Assembly (NCBI RefSeq): GCF_000002235.5
Contig: NW_022145601.1
Span: 9,939,658 to 10,003,657 of the forward strand
Source: Strongylocentrotus purpuratus
Lineage: Eukaryota; Echinodermata; Echinoidea; Camarodonta; Strongylocentrotidae
Length of the DNA stretch: 64,000 nucleotides
Direction: 5' to 3'
Shown here piece after piece: positions 15,501-29,728 of this stretch (position 1 is its first letter; each line of letters begins with the position of its first letter). The position numbers and the translations under genes were made by a program. The notes under the pieces are model-generated. The model was not told the DNA's origin. It worked only from the letters and a program-made list of their open reading frames with translations, and searched no databases.

Positions 15501-18500
15501 GATCAGAAGGTAATAATAGTCCTATGCACGCGTAGCTACTGATTATTATTAATTTTAGACAAAAAGTAAGACAAATTTTCGACCGCCCCTGATAATACAC
15601 TTCGTTGAATCAACACTCCGTCTACCTTTGAGACCTGGGAGGTGTTTCACAAAGATCCTAAGTCGAACTTATCTCCAAGTTGGACTTAACAATTATGGAA
15701 AGCAATTAGCATCTTTGAAAATATTTTGTAAAAGTTATTTTGAAAGGCATTAATTGTGTATTCAAATCATTCATATTTTCTACCATCAAGGAGATTTCAT
15801 GTTCTGGATGTGGAATTTATAAAAAGTCTAAAATACTTGAATTTCTGCTTTTGAATATATTTCATTTTAAGACTCCAATGGCTGTCCATAATTTTTAAGT
15901 CCAACTTAGAGTTAAGTTCTACTTAGGATCTTTGTGAAACACCCCCAGAACTCTACGTACAACCTAGCATTAAAACATAACTGGTCTTGGAGTTCTAGAC
16001 TAAATCTGACCGGTTATGAAATGATTTAGCGTAATGAAGACGGACAGGAGCTTGTAGATAAGCCATGTATCCAGCAGAGTAACATCATGGAGATTTCCCT
16101 GGTACAGATTTACTATAAAAACTGAGGCCACTATTTACTCGCCTAACTTCAGGGGGAATTACATTTTCTCTTTCAATTGAATTAATTTAAACTGGGCCTT
16201 GCGAGTGTAGACTATATCACACACCTCATTCATACCTACACACGTACAGGGGAATCGATAGTCTACTTACTATTTTTCTCAGACGGACTTAGTGTCGGTT
16301 ATTTTGATTGATAAGAGCCGAGGAGAAAATTCATTTTCGGATGGAACTAAGACTAACCAAAGCATTCCATTACTATTATCTTTCTATCTCTGAATCGAGA
16401 TATGGGGCTTTTACAATATTTTGTATCTCTTAATTAACTTTTGTTTGTCTGTAAACACGTTTAGAAAAGAAAATATGGCAGATTGAAATAGCGATTGAAA
16501 TAAAAAAAATAAAGTCAGCTTTAATCGACATGCCTACTTGTTCTTGTCTTAATGTTTGTGCTAAATGTAAATAAAACGACAACAACGTTTAGCGGTCTTC
16601 AAGAAGAACAAAGTCTTCGTAAGCCATTCATTTATATGTTAAATGTGCAAGCGGTGAAATGTCAAAGATCTAGACACGCACAATTAGTATATCATTGTCG
16701 CCTAAGCGTTTAAGAAGCGATCGATAAGTCAATAGAATTGATTACGAAGCTTGCCTTTTGAATTAATTTTGCCGGTATGGCGTTTCATCCATTGTTATGT
16801 TACACAATAGGAAGTTGCTTTTCATACCGTTTTGTGAACTGGTGATAGGGATAAGCTTTAAACATTATTATACAACTTCAGGCACCGACTTGATTTGAAT
16901 TTATGATAATTTTTCAGAATGGTTTCAGGACTAGAAAATAGATGAATGAACGTGAGCTCTGTGGATGCTGACTGCCGAACAGGAAGCGGGGCCCCCAATG
17001 GAGTGAATGGGTCGAACGGTGCTCATGCTAAATTGCTAGTCCGACTGTGAATGCAATGCGAAAATGCACGACAGCAAGATCAGATGCTGTCTTAGAAGTT
17101 TCTAAGACAAGTTGTACGGAATAGGCCTCCATCTCGTCGTCATGTCAAGCACAAGCGTCCACAAACGGAAGTTCGGTTCCGAAACCAGCACAGATAATGA
17201 CGATATTTATCATTATTTTTAAGCAGCTGCAAAAGTAACCTTACTGTATTTGGACCAGCGGGTTAAGGGTGGCTCAAGTCGCTGAAGCACCCCCTCCCCC
17301 CCCCCCCCCCCCCACCCACCAACCTTTCAACTTTTTGAAGTCCACTCGCTCACGTACCACCTGCAGATGGGCAATTTTCCTATGTGTCTATTAATGAGCT
17401 GCCCCCTTCTCCGAAACTGTCCCTTGTGACTTTTAATCGATTTTCGGCTTTTACATATGGAGGAATAGCAATATTTACCACAATTTTCTCGTTATGCTCG
17501 TACCAGGAGTTCTTGTTCTAATTTCTAAGAAGACGTGAGACCAGTTAATTATATATCGAAAAGGTCTCAACGCGCTTAATAGGACAAGGTAAGAAATAAG
17601 CAAAAAGAATAGCTGCAAATGTCAGTGGCTTCTAAGCTATATGTATAGCAAGAAGTTTTCTTGGAAAGACTACATCATTCAGCCGTGTGCCTGTTATTAA
17701 TGGCCTGCTGTTTCGAGTCGATGCCTGGACGGACAGACATACAAGCAGAAGATCTCCAAGACCTTCGAGGAGCATCATTATCTTGTCATCATATTTACAC
17801 ACGCGTGCTTCTTCACAATTTGAAAACCCTTAGTGAGATGTGGATGTGCTTTTGACAAGTCTTCGGCGATTTTAACAGCGATCTTTAAATGGTTTAGAAA
17901 GAGGAACGAATTCTATAAGACAACCTGAAGATTTGAGGAGTGTGTTACTTGCTGCACTGAACATGGTTAGAAGCGAGTGTGTACGTGTGCTTTTGACGAT
18001 CTTCTTCGTTTTAAACGCGATCTCTCGGTGATTTATCTGAAGGATCGGATCCTAAATTAACCTTAAGATTTGAAGAGAGTCCGTTACTTGTTGCGGGAAA
18101 TAGAGTTCGAATAGATTTCTAGGTCGGATTTCAGACTTTTCAAACAGTAATGTAATTTCAAACCCTATACGCGGCAGAGATTCAATGTCAATGTCAACGT
18201 GGAACGAACTCCTTTTTTGAGGAAGATAGTTTTATTTTTGTGAGAGATGTGTATTCACCGAATCAGAGAAAGTACCAAACTCGTTAAAAGCATCAAGGAA
18301 TAAGCATGATAAATCTGCAATGATGTTCATCCAGGATTGTCTAACCCTTTGAACTGTGAATACCTGCATGAATGTGAGATTATACCACAATGTTTACGGA
18401 CTTGGTGATGAATATTGGATGATATTTGACGCACGAGCTTGAGGATTTTTATGTCATCACATTCATAGAGACAAAAAGGTTTGTTTTCTTTGTTTGTCAC

Positions 18501-18699
18501 AACGGTTGTATATACAATGATCGTCATAGCAATATTTTAAAAAATACACAAAGGATGCATACAAGGATTTACTCGAAGGTTGTGAATACAGTGGATTATT
18601 TAAAAATGTGAGTGGTTACATGCCTTTTTGATATGCCTATATTAAATGATGGAGTTTATGATAATAATAATTCTATTCAGTAGGCTTGCGGGTACACCA

Positions 18700-18766
<67 letters not shown>

Positions 18767-19448
18767 TGAGGAGTCCTGGAAAGGACTCTGACTCGGTAAT
18801 CTTTCTTGGGGGTGTGTGTAGTCCTGAAAAGGACTGTTTGTTATCTTTCTTAGCTTATAGTTCTATGGAGAACTATAGCGCGTGGAGAGGATGAGTGGCT
18901 CGACATTTCGAACAGGTTGACTATCCGTCGTCCGTCGTCTGTATATCTACATCACCATGCAAGCCGACACTTACAAGCAGCATCTAATAATAATTCTGTT
19001 TTTATACTTATTCTGTTCATACATGCAGGATAGTCTCATCAGCTTTAGTTTTGTTCTTTCTGAGGTTCCTGCTGTAATTACTGTAATTGTTATTACTCCC
19101 AACGATTGCCAGAAACCCATTGACACCTGGGTGGAGAGAGGCAAATGTGGATTAGTGTCTTGCCATAGTGCGTTTAGTACCGCGTTGAGAACCCTTGTCA
19201 AGTGAAACAATCTCTTTACCACGACACCTCAACGAAGTGGAGTAGCATGGGCCTCATCATGGGGGGGGGGGGGAACACTGGCATCAAGGTGACGAAATGT
19301 GAGGGGGGAACAGTCCACCAATATGGGAGAGGGTGTAAGAGGGATACTACATGACTATATATCATCTCCTTTTTAACGTCCCCTTCCCCTATCCCTTTCC
19401 TTCCCCTCCCCCCCCCCCACTCCCCCTCTCTCCCCCTCTCTCCCCCCA

Positions 19449-19480
<32 letters not shown>

Positions 19481-22400
19481 ATTCTCTCTCCCCACCCCCT
19501 CTTTCTCCTCCTATTTTTTCTCTTTCACCCGTGTGATGTACCAACCCCTGTGTAATGAGTAGTTTACTTTAGTTCACTTTTTAATCACTTGGAAGGCAAA
19601 AACCCAGCAATATGTCCCTTTCTTTGAAAAATATAAAAGGGTTTAGAAATAGTTTTAAACAAAAATGCCAAAGGTATAGTGAGGGGACATTTTTACATTT
19701 CTTTGGTATCTGTTATTCCCAAAGCAATTCATAAGTAGCTACCCTCAGGCATGCCGTGCTACTAGCTACCCCACTGTTGAATGCAGATGGCGAGATTGTC
19801 TATACAAAAATATATATTGCTTTTTGGCGTGCTGGAATTACATTTTGAAAGCATTTTCGACACAAATGGCGTTTGTCTTGCTAGTGTTAGCAAATTCTAT
19901 GTCGTAATAAAAATTGTATTTCCCTTCGAAAAATATGGAAGGATGTGAGCAGAGAGGCCTGTAGCTCGATCAAAAGCGACAAGGGGGTATCAGCGAAGAT
20001 TAGATCTAAGCTAAGGACCTCTGAAAAATCTTGGAACGCGTCCGGGGCGCTTCTGTCGAATTTCTTGTAGTATTTCGAAGGCTATAATAGGATAGGCCCA
20101 TTGGTCAATCAAAAATGACAAGGTGTATATCTGAGACGGAGAGGAGAGATCGGAGGTGTTGCCCTCTTGGAAATATGTGTTGGTACCCGAATGTTAGTGA
20201 GGAAGTTTGGATGATGTATATGGCATTTGACGGCACCTAAGTAACAGGATACTATAGCTTGGTTGTGCGAAGCCAAGGGGTCGCGGTACATTGACTGTCG
20301 GTGATTGATGTAGTACACTAGAACTTCTTATTCTTCATATTCTTGCTCCTGTAGCTGGTATTCATGTTGGCTTTCTGAGTGCTTGGTGTGATGTTCACCC
20401 ACCCCCACCACCACCCGATGCCACCAAACGGCACCCATCCCACCCCTTTCTTCAGCACCATGGCTTTAATCAGGGGCGACGGTAGATCATTTGGAATGAG
20501 GGGGGGGGGGGGGAGGCCGAACTTTTTCAGCAACCCCCCCCCCCATCCCCATACAACCCAATCAGCTCGAAAAGGAAGCTAGAAATGCACCCTCATATTT
20601 TGAAATTTAAAAATAGGCCTCAGACAAAATTCTAAAAAGCGCCCCCCACCCCTTCTAAAGGAGGAGGATATTAACAGATTTTGATTTTATTTTCTGACGA
20701 GACTAAAATAGCTTTAACGTTGCTGATATCATTACGCATTTTTCGAGAGTAGCCTTGAAGAGGGAGATGTCAGACCCCGGCCCTCTAGCGAAGTTCCTAT
20801 CTTAATATTTAGTTAGTTAGTTATTTATATGGTTAGTTAGTGAGTTAGTAACAGTTTCCAAGTACTTAACGTGACTGCAGCAACACTTCCTGACTACTAT
20901 ACTATGTCATATGAGAGCATAATGATAACAAAACGAAACCAGTGTCTTAGGATTGTTTAGGAAAAATAAAAAATTCTCAATGAAGGCTCTCCTATTTTGA
21001 AAAAAGGCGAAATCCGAAAAGCGAGATAAAGTACATTATTTTGATATATATGTAATTGATTTGGAATAAGATAACAAGACGTTTTTAGTCTTATGAAATG
21101 AGTAATGCTTTCTGGATAGCATACGTCATCATGTCTTTGGCAATGTTTGTGTCTTCCCTTTCAACAAGGAAAACTAACTATGCTGCATGTATTTCCTCGT
21201 TGATGATTCGATGGAATATCGATTATTTAGTATATTTTGCTTGGCAACGGTTGTATCATGACCAAATAATACACAATTATGACCTTTAACTGACCATTAA
21301 TTGTGAAACCAGGCAGATACGAAACTATTTCCATGGTGATGGTAAACTAGACACTCCCCAGTGGACATTACGTAGATGAACAGCATTTCTGCCTGTACTG
21401 AGTGACGTCTTCCATCAGTGACGACGTGCTTATCCTCTCATATTTTAATGCCAATCATATTTTGACATCCCTCTTACGTAAGGCTTGGCAGGCTCTTCGT
21501 TCCAAGAAACGTTCCCCGCTTTCGAAGGCTGGATGGGTTGGTATAGATAGATTAGACCTGTCTATGTGAGTTTAGGAATCGCCATTGCGCTGATAAATTC
21601 CGACATAGCGGAACAGGCTGTCAAACCTTGACACCGCGGCTGTGTTGTTCACCCTTTTAACCTTCTTGACAAACGGCTTGTCACGTCGTTGCTAAAACCA
21701 ACACACTATATTAACAGCCCTCAAAGATATTATTCATTCATTAGCTCTCTGGAATCTCACATCGGAATCTATATCATAGCGATATTAAGGATTACTGCGG
21801 AGAGACAAGAGACTTGGGAACCGCCTGTCTTCACCATCTTGTTTCTTTTCCGATATCTTTTAGACTTTGTGAAATTCTTGGATACTTGTGAATGTGAATA
21901 TTTTTAAAGGAGTTATCAATTGGCTTTAATCATCATGTTGGATTTCCTCTTGATTAAGAGAAATATTGTAAGCCTGACAGACATTCTTTTTGTTAATGCA
22001 TGCTGTATAATAGCGGTATTATTTTTTGGGGGATTTATTTATTCGTTTATTCATTTGTTATTTTATTTTATTTATTTATTTATTCATTTATTTATTTATT
22101 CATTTATTTCTTTATTGATCTATTCATTTTTAAATTTATTTATCTATCATTTCTTTAAATATCTATTTATTCATTTATTTATTCATTTTGTATGTTAGTT
22201 TATTCACATGATTTCAATCATTTTTTCAGCCATTAATTGCTCATGACTATAATCACTTTATGATTGCACCTAGAGATCTGTCGACGAACGGAAAAGCGAT
22301 CACCTTTGAAACGCAAACATCACAAACCCACGTGTTATGATATCTGTTTAGATATTCAGACTCAGTGTCAATTGTATTTTTAGGTTTTTGATAGTGGTCG

Positions 22401-23396
22401 GAGAGGCGGTGAGCTGAGAAAGAAAGAAGTGTTTGGGGGATATGCGGCTGTGTATGGGCGTTGACTGGGGTCATCGGGGGACACATGCATTAAGTGAGGA
22501 GGGCAAATACTCCCCCCTAAAGCTTCGTTTGTGTCTTGAATTTGGGGTTCATCTGAGGGCAGATGTACTGACTGAGGAGGGCAAAGTCTTATGTTGGGGA
22601 GGGGCAAATGACCCCTTGCCCCTATCCCCTACTCCACCTCTGCCCCTTCACCCCTCCACCCCCTCCATGCCATCACTGCATATTTCTTTAGTCCATAGCT
22701 GTTGTTTTCGTCTCTATAAACCCGGGATTTCATACGTCTTGTCCAATTACCTGCCGAGGTGCGCTCGTTTAAGCAACATAACGAGGACCATAAATCCCCA
22801 ACCTTTGAAAGTATTTTTGCCATTTATTGTGGACTTTATCCCTAATTCAATCGTCGTTCAACAAAGCAAGTCACGTGATAGGCGAAATGAGGTCAGAAGG
22901 TCACGTACCTCAACCTTTAGAGCAGTCAAAGTCAAAAGTCATAAAGGCATTTTTTTCCTTCTGTAAAATTTATTCAGTCCTACACTGCATTACAGTACAA
23001 CAAAACCATTTGCCCCATGTTGCTCAATTACAGTCTTTTTATACATATCTGAAGCGTCGCCGTACGATTATAACTTTTTGCAGCTCCTTCCGTTTTTACC
23101 GTATGGAATCGGTTATTGTTCTAGATGGTTTTGAATTATCGTTATGCAAGGTTTGGCGAAGATTATTTAATTTTGAATTGGACTCGATATTGTTTATTTG
23201 AACAGACGGTAATGACGTTGTGTTGTTTTATTGTTCTCCAGGGGATGAACTAAGATTTTTAAATTCTACTAGTTTATCTGAGCCTTATCTAATATGTTTT
23301 TGCTTCATTAATAGTTTCTCTTTATGATTCGAAACTTTGTCCGAGGAATCCAAGCATAACGACATTATCGAAAGGTAGACTGTGTCCGCGATTATT

Positions 23397-23433
<37 letters not shown>

Positions 23434-26400
23434 CACTATCATTGTCATCATCATCATCGCCATTACCGTAATCACCATCATTACCATCATCGTCATCGTT
23501 ACCGTCATCATTATCATCGTCGTCGTCGTTGTGCTTGTTGATTTTATCAGATTACGTTAAAACAAAAATCTTTGTTAACCTTTTCCTCTTTTTCTTTTCC
23601 TCTCTCTCTTGCATCACAGAGTAACCTAGGAGACCGAGCAGTCAGTCGTTCCATGGATGACATCGGGATGACGTCAGTGAATCGCAACCCCCTGATGACG
23701 GGAAAAACCTCCCCACTGGGACTTGGTAGGGCCACGCCCAAGACCAAGCGGCACAAGAGGACGGTACCCATTCCGGCCAGTGAGGTGGGCGACCGGATCA
23801 AGACCGGCTACCTGGAGGTCAAGAAAAGCGGCTCGTGGAAAAGGTAATGGATCACCCATTATGTTCGTTGAACACGAGGCGTTATTTGCATGGCGTAGGA
23901 CTGCGTCAGCGAATGGCGTCAATCTTTGACGCACCACATGAGGGTAACATTGTCCAAAAATGATTACAAGATATACGTATTGACATAAATGACTAGCGTA
24001 TGGGGTTAACTGCATTCACAGGCTGGATTAGCGCAGGGTAATAACGCAATCAAAATAACGCCTCGTGTGCCTGACGCATTACACTGTGAGCATTACATTA
24101 ATGGAGGTTCTTGAATCTCATACAAGAGGTCCTGGGTTCGATCCGTGATTGATGCTCACAGCTTTGGACAATATATTTTTGTAAAACCCACATAATAAGT
24201 TCCCTTTTGACGGAGCTGTATAAAAATGTCTGCCTTTTAATATTGAGTCAATAATAAATTGCAGGGTTGTTGATGTTAAATAAGACCATGCTGAGAATTA
24301 CCCAGACTTTCATTTTCATCGCAGCTTTGCAAATATGCCTGAAGAGATATCTATACAGTATATATATATTAAGGGACATCCCTTACGGTCGAGTGTGTGT
24401 GTAAGTGTTTTTATGAGGGAGGGGAGAATTTTTCATCTTCATCGTTGTGCCTACTTACAAAAGCATGTTCTCATAGAGGAGCACTTTGAACATTTGATGA
24501 ATATCTAATTGACCCAAGAACGATTACTCAGCACAGCTTAGCCAACGGCATAATAATTATATTTGGATAAATCTTGTATTGAGACATTTTTAGCGAGACT
24601 TCCAAAAGCTCTGACATGAAGTAATTGCATTTAGGCGGTATATTCTTGAGAGGGTAGGATTGATAGCTTTAGACATAACATGTTACAGCTATCGAGATCA
24701 TTATGTACAGAGATGTTGTACCATAAACATCTGAATAATTTATTGTACTGCTGTCTCTCTCTCTCATAAACATCATGTGATCTCGTGGCTTTATAGATCA
24801 AATAAATCATTCAAAGTGATTCACCAGATAAATCAATACAGACACTTCAATCGAACTGTGATTATGTTCACATCAAGGTAATAGTCCCTCAATCACCCTC
24901 CCTTGGCATTTGATAAAAACAACCATTGTCATGATGTCACAATAGATCGGGGTGACACCGGGGTTGGCCAGTACCCGTATGTGTTCCAAACAACATTTAT
25001 CCACAAACCCACATTCCCTTCTTATTCAATTAAAATCAATCCGACATCTTGGGTAAAGAAAATGGCGGCCTTGCGACCTGGAGAAATGTCATTGATATGT
25101 TATTGCCGTGTCACATAATTGTCGGAGAAGTCTTTTGTCTGAGTTTGGCACGTTGCAATAACATCAATATATTCACGCGTTTGGAGAAAAGAAGCTCCTC
25201 ATCACAATGCTTTCAATAGAGGCGTTTGTATAAGGCCTTTAATAACAGAATGTATCCTCTGGATGACTTTTGACTATATTTTCATTTCCATGAATGCTAT
25301 AGATCGATATAAAAAGCATGAATAAGTCTCCATCCATAGCATAAGTAAATGTAACTAGTACAGGCTTTACAAATCGTTTGTATTCTACTTAAACATTAAA
25401 CTTTATGACGAACAGTGAATTATCTTAACCAAAAATGTTTCTTCTAAAATGTATTTTTTGTTTATTCTAATGTAAATTCCCTATCTATTTTTTTCTTCTG
25501 TTTAGTCGGTAGACATTTGCCCCCCCCCCCCCCAAACAAATATTTATTTATAAAAACGTGATTGTTGGATCGTTGTGCGCTAGCTAGAAGAGGTACTAAT
25601 TACAGAACGGCTTAAGTCTATGCCATGTGGGACTGCCAAGATATATATCTTCCGCCCCTCCCCCATTTGAAAGGTTTCACCACCCCCTCCCCTTCAATTA
25701 TGGCGTATCCAATTTATGGATACGCCCCAATAACTTCAGTACGTGTACAGAGATGCACAGCTGCCAACGGAGGTCCCTCAACTTTGAGTATATCCTTGTG
25801 TAGTTTCCGTATTGCGTAGATCTTATCCAAACGTCATACCTTCCTATAAAATGACCATCAAAATATACTATCGAGAAGAACGAGACAAGAAAAGTGTAAC
25901 CTTACTTTGTTATTATGGTAACACGAAGCAATGTCAGAGAGAAAATCAAGGAAGTTCACTCTCCTTATTTGTTCAAGTATAAAAGGGGTTGTCCCGATAT
26001 AGCCTTAATATTTTTAACAGCTTGTACCTTTACTTAACTGCCAAAAATCACAAGGAAATCGTCATGGTTGCATTCAAGTGCATTCTAGTGTAAATGCAAT
26101 ACAAACGTATGCTGTGCAGATGTCTTTATTGTTCATGAATATTAATTTTATTAATATTAATATTAATATTAATATGTTTTATCAATGTATTGTTTTTTTC
26201 ATGTGAAATAAAAGAAACTTAAAACAAAATATTTTTAACAGTTTTTTAATATTAAAGGAAAGAGGTTCAATTTTCTAAAATTTAAAATCATTTAATTATC
26301 ACCTTGTAGTATTTAATCCTAGACATACAACCAAGGAAATAATTCGTTGATATATCATATGTATGTCAAACATTATCAAATGTACTCTCTCAAAAATTTA

Positions 26401-29400
26401 CAAATCTTGATATTTGGCTTGATAATGATAGCTATTTTAGAGAGAGGAAATTACAGCTCTAAAGAATCACATCTAATCATCCTTTTTTACGTACAATATT
26501 ATTAATATTATTATTTTTATTTTTTTTATTTTTATAAATCTATCATCGTCTTTTCTCAGCAATAGTAAGCCTAGGACTATCGATTTTAATTATGTTTCAG
26601 ACAGATGATTTTATCTGTGCCGAGCAATAAATGGAAATATTGATTTTTATTATTATCAATCTATTTTGAGCTCACTATCTAGTTCATTTTACCAAAGTTG
26701 TCCTTCCCAACTACAAACTCTATTCATAACGAAGATGGAGAAATATGTTTACTATAATATGATTATAGTAAATACATAGTAGAAAACGATATTTTGTGTT
26801 GCTTCATATTTCCATCCAAAATGTTAAACGAAAGTGTTTTTTTTGTTACAAAGGCAAAACTTAGATTTGTGAATTTGATTTAAACAATTGCCATTATGGA
26901 AAAAATCAGAAAAGCATTAGATAAGTCGTGATTGTTCGTTGATGACGTCATATCTTAGCAAGACCGGACAACCGGTCGCACCTTCACCCAGCCAATGTTG
27001 TCCGGTTGCCAAACCACTTCAGATCTTAGTCAACTAAACTTCCTTCCCTTTCATTTTCATTTTTTGTCTTCATTTTTTGTCTCTTGGTCTGTTCCCGCTC
27101 AGGTGTTGGTCATTATTGACCGAGGATCGTCTGTATATCTACCGTAAGCCTACCGACTCCCACACTCTGGATATGCTCATGCTAGAGGAGTACGACGTCG
27201 AAATCGTTGTGTCGCCCTCCGGGTCGTCATCGAAGACGGGGAGCAAGTTTGCCTTCCAGATGTACCACCCGGTGAGTTGAATTAATTGATTTAAGATTAG
27301 TTATCATCGTGCGGATGGTTTGCATTCCAGTGAGGTGTAGACAGTGGCGTAGCTAAAGTGGGCATGGGGCACGCCCCCCCCCCCTTCATCAGATAACTAA
27401 CGAGAGAGGGGAGAGAAGAAAAATTTAGATAAAAGAAAGATAGAAAGAAAAAGAAAGAAAGAAAAAGATAGAAAAAGATTAAAAAAAGAAGAAGGAAGGA
27501 ATGAATGAAGAAACGAAAGGAAAGGGGCGGGGCAGCGTAAAAAGAAGATGATTGCACCCTCGTCCACACCCTCACCCCACTCGAAGGCCTCGTCTTGTGG
27601 TATTCCATGCATCTAGTAAGACCCCCTTCCCGACACCAGTGCTTTCTCAATGGACACTATGTACATAATATAAAATATATGACATATAATGTTACGACAG
27701 GTCATTAATGACTCACTGTTTAACTATCTAAAGTTCAGCTGCATGCTACAGTGTATATGTCTAAAATAGGTTATACAGTGTAATATCATTTGTAAGAAGG
27801 GTGTTAACTCTTTGTCAAAGCTAATCTTAAGCCCTGGTATGGGAATCGTATTTTGAGAGAAAATTGCAATGTTTTATTCTGGATCGTTTATCCTGCAGTA
27901 GAATGGTTGTCTGAACCAATGAAATAAAAACAACCTCACAAAAACTTACTGGGCATCATCTTCGATAAAACCACAACTCCCATTTGTTCATAGTGACCTG
28001 TGTTAGCTCATGGTTGATGTCGGGCCTACCTACCCGGTTTTCCTTTACTGTCTATGCTCATTTTTCAGCCACTATATATTTTCCACCAAAATTGTTTGCT
28101 GCATGTCATTTATTTGTAATATTGAACATTCAGTATAACTTTCGTTAGATTATGTGGGAATTTACTTTCTATATTTACGAGAACTCAAGTTTATCTTGAG
28201 AGTATATGAGCATATATCAAGATATTATATACATGCAACAACGTTTTCTTGAACGAAAAAGCAGAGCAAAACAAAACAAACCATTCATTCATTCCGAGGA
28301 TACCAAATACTCTGTATATATGTATATACATGTTCTTACTTATTCTTTGTTGCTGTTATGAGTTTAATGTTCATGATTTTGTTATTATTATTATTATTAT
28401 AATTTTCTTAAACTATATTCCTCATTATGTTGAACAGGGCATCATGGAAGGCCACCATTATTGGTGATAATGATTCACCCTGTCTAAATATCAGAAATAA
28501 ATAAATAAACAAATAAATACATGTACATACCATGAAATCAATCATGCAAAGGAATAACTTGATTGTTGACACTATTATACCACCAAAGCACGCCCTCATC
28601 AAGGGCAGTATAATTTTAAAAAAAACACTGAATGACAAGTTATCTAATAACATGCAGTTACCGCATAAAAACGCGATTCCTCTTCATCAAAATACCATGT
28701 ACAAGGTCGTTACTGTCTAGTGTTATCAGACAGAAGCAAGAGTTTACAAAGAATTGGTATTGTTAATGACCATTTTCAATACATCGATATAACATTATCA
28801 TACCCTTGGCGACTTGACTTCAATAAACAGAGTTTTGGAAATTGGAATACAATGCAAATATTGAAAGAGCTATTAAGGGTGTGTAGATAAACAAGATAAA
28901 CCACATATCGGGTGATATAATTATGTTTCATTTTAAGCATTGAACAATAAAGATAATCTATGTGAGTTTTCGAAGCAGACGTAACGCAAACAAAGGACGA
29001 GTAAAGCCACTTTCAAATTGATTTTAGGAATGGTGTTGTTGTCACTTTCCATTACTCTAATACTGACACAATTTATGTTCAGTGTCATTTGAAGAAGAAA
29101 ATGATCAGGGGGTGGGGTTAGGTGCAAACGCATTGGAAATTCTGAAATAATCATGGGGCCAAACTCCCCCACTGTCCCTAGAGTGACACCCCTGTTCACT
29201 TCCTTGCATCTCGGCGATGAATGGCGTTTTGACTTATGTCTCGAATGCCATTACTGAAGACAGCAGATTACACAAATTGTACATTGCTATTGGCACATTA
29301 AACTATGATGTTTCCCTGCACTTTTATTGACTTAAAAATGGTTCGATGTATTAATTCTATTTTTAAGCATGCATGCATGCTATAATTCTTCTTCCCATTG

Positions 29401-29675
29401 TGAAAAATAGAAAAGAAAATTCAGAATGAGTTCAGACTCAGAAAAAAGAGAGAGCAAGAGTACAGCACGTGGGCGCACCTACACATTGCTTTAGGTAGTT
29501 TTCTAGTCGGTTTTACAGAGGTTGGGTCCGGTCAAAGAGAGAGGGGGGGGGGGGGGCGGCTGTTTTTTCTCGGTAGATAAAGCAAAAGGATGGGAGGGTG
29601 TCGGATAAAGCGGTCATGTCATCTTGTTTTCATGTCCCTTCTCTTTCTCCCATCCTCTCTTTATCTTTCTCTCAC

Positions 29676-29728
<53 letters not shown>

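Larger units (their letters stand above)
3513..23619 (+). other. Gene 1 intron 1 (20.1 kb)
   Basis: No exon-like open frame was recognised here on either strand. Open frames are short or made of microsatellites. It holds an AGT trinucleotide tract (3588-3700), several CT/GA tracts, C- and G-homopolymers, two family-A MITEs, tandem duplications near 6.4, 12.6 and 17.9 kb, a hairpin at 7685-7760 and a truncated SINE near 19.1 kb. The rest (for example 9700-10200, 10700-12500, 13100-15600, 16000-17800, 20600-23300) shows nothing I can name. Confidence 0.8.

Noticed and set aside
17661..17855. 64-residue frame with a hydrophobic start resembling a signal peptide
   Set aside because: No splice signals, no similarity recognised, and codon use like the surrounding intron. 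Probably chance.
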